In this document: piece by piece, positions 61,001-64,000 of the stretch
How the letters are laid out: each line of letters opens with the position of its first letter
Numbering within the stretch: position 1 is the stretch's first letter
Origin: OMIS01 sp044350895
GTDB lineage: Bacteria > Patescibacteriota > Microgenomatia > UBA1400 > PJMF01
NCBI GenBank assembly: GCA_044350895.1
Contig: JBILGT010000002.1
Coordinates: 1 to 64,000, forward strand
Direction of reading: 5' to 3'
DNA: 64,000 nucleotides
Translations under genes and position numbers: made by a program
Notes under the pieces: generated by a model
Told to the model about the DNA's origin: nothing
Seen by the model: the letters and a program-made list of their open reading frames with translations, nothing else
Database searches by the model: none

Positions 61001-62723
61001 TTTCAGCTCGTCTGATGAGCCCCTGTGCGATGAGATAATCTCCCGTAGCAGGATCAAATGTTCGTAAATCCATACGTTGGAGAATATTGACGTAGTATTC
61101 AAGCAGCTGTTGAACCGTATAGTTCTCTTCCTTTCCAGCAACATCAACGGGACGAATTGTATTTCGGGGATCATATGAGGCATTAGCTAAGGCTGTTTCA
61201 ACTGCGGTAATTTCTTGTTCAAAGTCAGTCACTAGCTTATTGGTTTTAGCATAATATGCCGCTTCTGGGGATGTGGCTGGGTTCACAGTGGCTTGAGCAG
61301 GTCGTGCTTCAGGTATCAGGCGACGCATGCGATTAATTCTATTTTCAATATTCGTCATCCCTTGACTTATTATAGTTCGGTCGTCTGAAGATAATTTCAA
61401 GCCTAAAACATCCTCTGCTTCAAGCATTATATTTGATTCATACTCAGTGATAATTGCATTGATCTCATTTATTTGATCTTGATTTATAGTAGCTGGAGTA
61501 AGTTGGGCTGCAAGGATGGCTTTAGCAGCTTGATTCAAATCTTGAAGCCTTTGTGAAACCTCTAAAAATCTTTGTCGTTCAGCTGGTTGGGTAACGTCTA
61601 CAAATTGTGCGGCATTGATTTTATTTTCAAGATGAGATAAACGTTGGAGCATTGAAAGTAGATTGCGCATCACATTTATATCTTGTTCGTCACTTATTAG
61701 TCCTTCTAATCCTTGTCCCAGTACTTCAAGTACATAGAAAGCATTTCTATACTCTATCCCACCATTTACAGAACCAGCAAATATTAAGATTTCAGCATAT
61801 GGGTTAAAATCAGGGCTATTTAAAGCTTGTTCTAATTCATCCATTATTAATCCATAACGAGTCACTTCTGACGATCTACTTAGTCGACGAACTATTTCAT
61901 AGATCTGATCCCGTAGATCTTCAAGCAAGTGAAGCATTTCATTAAGTTCACGTAATATATTGGGATCACTGGCTACAATGTTTAACTGGTCTTGTATCCC
62001 TTGTTCCAACTCAATAAGCACATTAAAAGTATTTTGGTACCCCATTGGACGAGTGTTGGCAGCATCTGCTGGAACCTGGATGACATCATATGGATTGTAA
62101 CCTGGATTGGTTAAGGCTGTATCTAAAGCATCTATCACCAACTTGTACCGTTGCCGCTGTAAAGCTCGTTCGCGCTCTCCATCATCTCCTGGGTCACCAT
62201 CGGGAGCTGCAGCTAATTCAGCAGCCCAATCAGCTGCAAAATTTTCTTCCGATTCTCCTTCTTGCTGTTCAGTCAAGCTTGCTCTGCGAATACCAGCCAA
62301 GAGATCTCTATACCGTTTTACAAGATCAGGACGTGCTACAAAATTGGCGATATGTAGTCGACACATGTTATTGAGGTCCTGCAAAAATACTTCTGCATTA
62401 TGTGCATTAGTAATGTCACCCGCATTTAGTGCTTCTTCTCCAAGTTCTAGCGCGCGGTCGCAAATCCAAAAAATTGCATCCAAAATTTGTTTCTGTAAGT
62501 CGGCTTTAGTTTCTTCAAATACATTAAATTCGCCTAAAGTTTGCGGTTGATACTCAGATATTTCTTGATATCTTCTCGTTAAATCAGTAACAATACCCAT
62601 GGAAGCGCTAATATTTGCTACATCCATAGCTCCAACCACAGTCGAAACTCTGTTTAAATCACGATCAAGAGCTTTCTGAAGCTCTTCAAGTGACTGGCTG
62701 TATTGCTCAACCTCTTTTACCAT
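58068..62723 (-). CDS. Giant protein of unknown function (1551 aa)
   Basis: A very large soluble protein, convergent with the VirB6-like gene. No signal peptide or membrane helix. Residues 1-780 or so are rich in helices and coiled-coil-like segments with many Q, N, L and E and several similar stretches (for instance IQVPADAANTRPMGYQNTFNVLIELEQGIQ and ILIFAGSVNGGIEYRNAFYVLEVLGQGLE, an internal repeat). The C-terminal half looks folded, with a His-rich HHLDLHLHLHGKDD near 1230. TATAAT lies 7 bases before the ATG at 62723. No family recognised. Its place beside the secretion-like locus suggests an effector or scaffold, by position only. Confidence 0.75.
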   Translation of the reverse strand: MVKEVEQYSQSLEELQKALDRDLNRVSTVVGAMDVANISASMGIVTDLTRRYQEISEYQPQTLGEFNVFEETKADLQKQILDAIFWICDRALELGEEALNAGDITNAHNAEVFLQDLNNMCRLHIANFVARPDLVKRYRDLLAGIRRASLTEQQEGESEENFAADWAAELAAAPDGDPGDDGERERALQRQRYKLVIDALDTALTNPGYNPYDVIQVPADAANTRPMGYQNTFNVLIELEQGIQDQLNIVASDPNILRELNEMLHLLEDLRDQIYEIVRRLSRSSEVTRYGLIMDELEQALNSPDFNPYAEILIFAGSVNGGIEYRNAFYVLEVLGQGLEGLISDEQDINVMRNLLSMLQRLSHLENKINAAQFVDVTQPAERQRFLEVSQRLQDLNQAAKAILAAQLTPATINQDQINEINAIITEYESNIMLEAEDVLGLKLSSDDRTIISQGMTNIENRINRMRRLIPEARPAQATVNPATSPEAAYYAKTNKLVTDFEQEITAVETALANASYDPRNTIRPVDVAGKEENYTVQQLLEYYVNILQRMDLRTFDPATGDYLIAQGLIRRAETLQQRILQQIENLQETAFNTWQKQIATEPWAVAAETVVNQDLSGITTDIAAQQALQDATTVLTNFDQAVTNLPTTALGYNRNNQQQRDVITDRRRALVERIGEIQALVDRFTQTRNVEKFKIDFSKELVVWEGLVAEIPESRQAMMKEGMSMPELKQLRDNLITEYNRLQTAGVLNRTGVGEEDRVIDAFERRAQQLIQQHTRELLTPLDPQTMSIQEVVSELMDQTAIYDSDRFKALKNRYEAGLGEVEDYYQQSLLKDGVATTAAAIDGTSRSKDWAHNLNHMIKPFAGNGGTPQTLAMLYFKDPNRPVGIKDFENGVAVDVRAIAMWRFITSRIKDNEKFGGVGKGHLVEAIHDQIIDAAGNPTNATRARLADHSGNIRMIQRETHPDYQERLRKTRDAIQAGDRAAVVKLVPQRQGETTADYQSRIDEIMDENPVEQAYRVVGGSQVVRIQGEPDHEFQTRLSKIAKLDQPFAYGVLNEHVADDFTSIIKLVFADIPIFRRLALLNYYKAFGAKSVGYQPYLGRGTTRGHGFSPGETLRKDESAYSNRFSLDLYNATRYDRLSRARFMRIFQFVDRDQFIALVAQSFDDNWLNKARSAEEVHDLFELYLFTRFSNLPPAPRFSAQELMKHDKLPLWITEARKLFMPRHHLDLHLHLHGKDDAEALHALTPAREKRLFEGAIIDLDQPIFPLLPEMTSQVMELEARKRQLIADITSGRITESAFNTAVNDFVEEFKHQGYFNYRKLKEANKKYKDKKFKDEKEYRLAQLDAMFGQNILFGGHESPNFSAVQFEIASTQLEGLFDAFEKPMDPDMDKGAVEGLLRVWIKDYMGKAKLVPGKHQLLFAPLTCAYITDLLHNYESGHLRHKVNSLYRELMSKYVLVGGLPGYVVEEIVRLMGGDLRNAPPYCIAGPRDRYKMFYMRKLWEIETEEDDDLSHSIKRAIPLYSEGEFKPPYEHEHAVEKDASGKAEVKH

Positions 62724-62730
62724 ACAGCGA

Positions 62731-62736
62731 ATTATA
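62731..62736 (-). promoter_or_regulatory. -10 box of the giant gene (leaderless start)
   Basis: Perfect TATAAT on the minus strand, 7 bases before the ATG at 62723. Confidence 0.6.
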
Positions 62737-62770
62737 CTATTTTTCTTCACATAAAACGAGCTTGTTTAGG

Positions 62771-62776
62771 TACAAT
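62771..62776 (+). promoter_or_regulatory. -10 box of the riboflavin kinase gene (leaderless start)
   Basis: TACAAT, 8 bases before the ATG at 62785; divergent from the giant-gene promoter. Confidence 0.5.
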
Positions 62777-62784
62777 ACCGTTCT

Positions 62785-63180
62785 ATGACTTCGCAACTCC
62801 ACTCGCTATGGTTCTCAAGCACTGTTTTGCATGGTGATAAATCTGGCCGCCAGATAGGTTTTCCCACAATAAACCTTGATCCCAAGGCTATGCCGCTAGG
62901 TTCTGAAGAAGGTGTGTATGCATCTGAAGTCAGAGTAGCTGACAAAATATATGTTGGAGCACTTTATTTTGGTCCTCGCAGCGTCAAAAATGAGGTTTTT
63001 AATGTGCTTGAAATCCACATCCTCAATTTTTCACAAGAAATTTACGGACAGACAGTTTCATTTAAGGTTGGTACATTTATTCGTCCAGTGATACACTTCA
63101 CAAAACTTTCAGAACTTAAAACACAACTTGCTGAAGATATTGCAGCAATACAAAAGGATGAAACGCTACATGCAAAATAA
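62785..63180 (+). CDS. Stand-alone riboflavin kinase
   Basis: Converts riboflavin and ATP to FMN. The 131-residue protein corresponds only to the C-terminal kinase domain of bifunctional RibF: GDKSGRQIGFPTINL (phosphate/metal site), EEGVYASEV, a central beta barrel with FNVLEIHILNF (catalytic Glu), IYGQTVSFKVGTFIR and ELKTQLAEDI. The FAD synthetase half is missing, so FAD would need another enzyme or an external source. Its end overlaps the next gene by 11 bases. Confidence 0.92.
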   Translation: MTSQLHSLWFSSTVLHGDKSGRQIGFPTINLDPKAMPLGSEEGVYASEVRVADKIYVGALYFGPRSVKNEVFNVLEIHILNFSQEIYGQTVSFKVGTFIRPVIHFTKLSELKTQLAEDIAAIQKDETLHAK

Positions 63181-64000
63181 ATTTTCAAAAACACAATTGG
63201 TCGGACCGGCACTTATTGCTGTTGCGGCAATCCTTTGGGCATTGGATGGTGTACTACGCAGAAGTCTTTTTGCGCTGCCACCAATCGTAATTGTGTTTTA
63301 TGAGCACCTAATTGGGAGCATCATTTTACTGCCACTTTTGTGGAAACAGCTCACCACTGAAGCAATCACCCGCAAAAGTCTCATGCTCGCATCAGGAATT
63401 GCCTTGTTGAGTGGACTACTTGGCACGCTCTGGTTCACCACAGCTCTGGTTAAAGTCAATTTTATTTCGTTTAGTGTCGTCTTTTTACTACAAAAACTAC
63501 AACCTATTTTTGCAACTTCAGCAGCTGTCGTGCTCCTCAAAGAGAAAGTTTCCCGAACGTACGTCATGTGGGCGGGACTCGCGATGCTTGCTGCGTTTTT
63601 TGTAACGTTTAAAAATGGCTATGTCAGCTTGGCCACTGGAGAAGGCACAATTGTTGCTGCGCTCTACGCTATAGGTGCTGCGGCCGCCTGGGGATCGTCA
63701 ACTGCCCTCTCAAAACTGCTCCTTAAAGAACATTCAACTGGTATGGCAACAGGACTTCGATTCTTTCTCACCACAATATTTGGATTTATCGCTGTACTAC
63801 TCTTTACTCAGCCTAATCAAATTATGTTGGTAGATGGCTCTCAAATCCTCCGCTTTGCAGTAATCGCGCTTTCTACGGGTATGGTAGCACTGTACATCTA
63901 CTACAAGGGTTTACAGCGCACCCAAGCTAAAATTGCCACCATTATTGAATTAATTTTTCCTATGTTGGCTGTTTCGATTGACGCAGTGGTGTACAAATCA
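63170..64000 (+). CDS. EamA/DMT family transporter, 3' end outside the window
   Basis: Reading from ATG at 63170 (after AAAAGG) gives 277 codons open to the window edge. The protein has about nine or ten hydrophobic helices in two repeats, each with the EamA pattern (AVAAILWALDGVLRRSL; AAAAWGSSTALSKLLL) and the FLLQKLQPIFATSAAVVLLKEKVS segment at the end of the first repeat. EamA proteins export small metabolites; substrate unknown. Overlap with the riboflavin kinase gene suggests coupling and a possible flavin-linked role, which is speculative. Confidence 0.85.
   Translation, partial: MQNKFSKTQLVGPALIAVAAILWALDGVLRRSLFALPPIVIVFYEHLIGSIILLPLLWKQLTTEAITRKSLMLASGIALLSGLLGTLWFTTALVKVNFISFSVVFLLQKLQPIFATSAAVVLLKEKVSRTYVMWAGLAMLAAFFVTFKNGYVSLATGEGTIVAALYAIGAAAAWGSSTALSKLLLKEHSTGMATGLRFFLTTIFGFIAVLLFTQPNQIMLVDGSQILRFAVIALSTGMVALYIYYKGLQRTQAKIATIIELIFPMLAVSIDAVVYKS

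Noticed and set aside
1..64000. Insertion sequences, prophage genes, integrases or CRISPR arrays
   Set aside because: None seen: no transposase or integrase motif, no terminal inverted repeats and no repeat-spacer pattern.
1..64000. Alternative genetic code with UGA as glycine
   Set aside because: TGA ends clear genes such as pgk and the MacB-type ATPase at the expected length.

Overview
This window looks like a piece of a Candidate Phyla Radiation (Patescibacteria) genome, most likely from the Microgenomates side. That placement is inferred from gene content and was not tested with a tree. Pointers are an archaeal-type ATP-dependent DNA ligase, an isopentenyl phosphate kinase next to a type 1 IPP isomerase, a four-domain ribosomal protein S1, large cysteine-rich surface proteins with one N-terminal membrane anchor, a long run of small pilin-like two-helix proteins, and many genes without recognisable relatives. 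TGA is used as a stop (for example pgk and the MacB-type ATPase), so the recoded-UGA lineages are unlikely. The proteins suggest a monoderm-like cell: Lgt, lipoprotein, an LPQTG protein and wall hydrolases, but no outer-membrane protein.

Layout. 1-2300: 23S rRNA (3' end cut by the window edge) and tRNA-Ala(UGC) on the minus strand, with a boxA between them and a promoter just upstream; no 16S lies upstream. 2.4-4.3 kb: a nuclease-like gene and a MarR regulator, divergent around a perfect palindrome, and a small lipoprotein. 4.3-7.8 kb: rpsA, pgk and small unknowns. 7.9-12.4 kb: two large surface proteins ending at a strong terminator. 12.4-17.6 kb: an unknown gene, tRNA-Ile(UAU), a MacA/MacB-like export system and a PHP phosphoesterase. 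17.6-26.2 kb (minus): a VirD4/HerA-like ATPase with two companions, then DUF192, lgt, a membrane protein, a NagZ-like enzyme, an MFS protein and pth. 26.2-37.5 kb: glycosyltransferases, an alpha/beta hydrolase, DNA ligase, a Fic protein, a probable structured RNA, nnrD, recF and a GGDEF protein. 37.5-42.1 kb: a SpoIID-like protein and two large pilin-domain fusions. 42.1-45 kb (minus): uppS, isopentenyl phosphate kinase, Nudix, idi. 45-58 kb: an ECF sigma operon divergent from ten tandem pilin-like genes, a 1408-residue multidomain wall hydrolase and a VirB6/TrbL-like membrane protein. 58-64 kb: a 1551-residue unknown protein, a stand-alone riboflavin kinase and an EamA transporter cut by the right edge.

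How it fits together. The most striking block is 37.5-62.7 kb. It combines a dedicated sigma factor, twelve proteins sharing one pilin-like C-terminal module, a secreted enzyme joining a clan GH-A-like hydrolase, a lytic-transglycosylase-like domain and a barrel-like tail, and a VirB6-like channel protein. No VirB3, VirB8, VirB9 or VirB10 homologue is evident, and the only secretion-type ATPase is 26 kb away. I read it as a reduced type IV secretion or pilus-like envelope machine. A second theme is that many genes have a -10 box 6-10 bases before their ATG, pointing to widespread leaderless transcription, while genes inside operons carry Shine-Dalgarno sequences.
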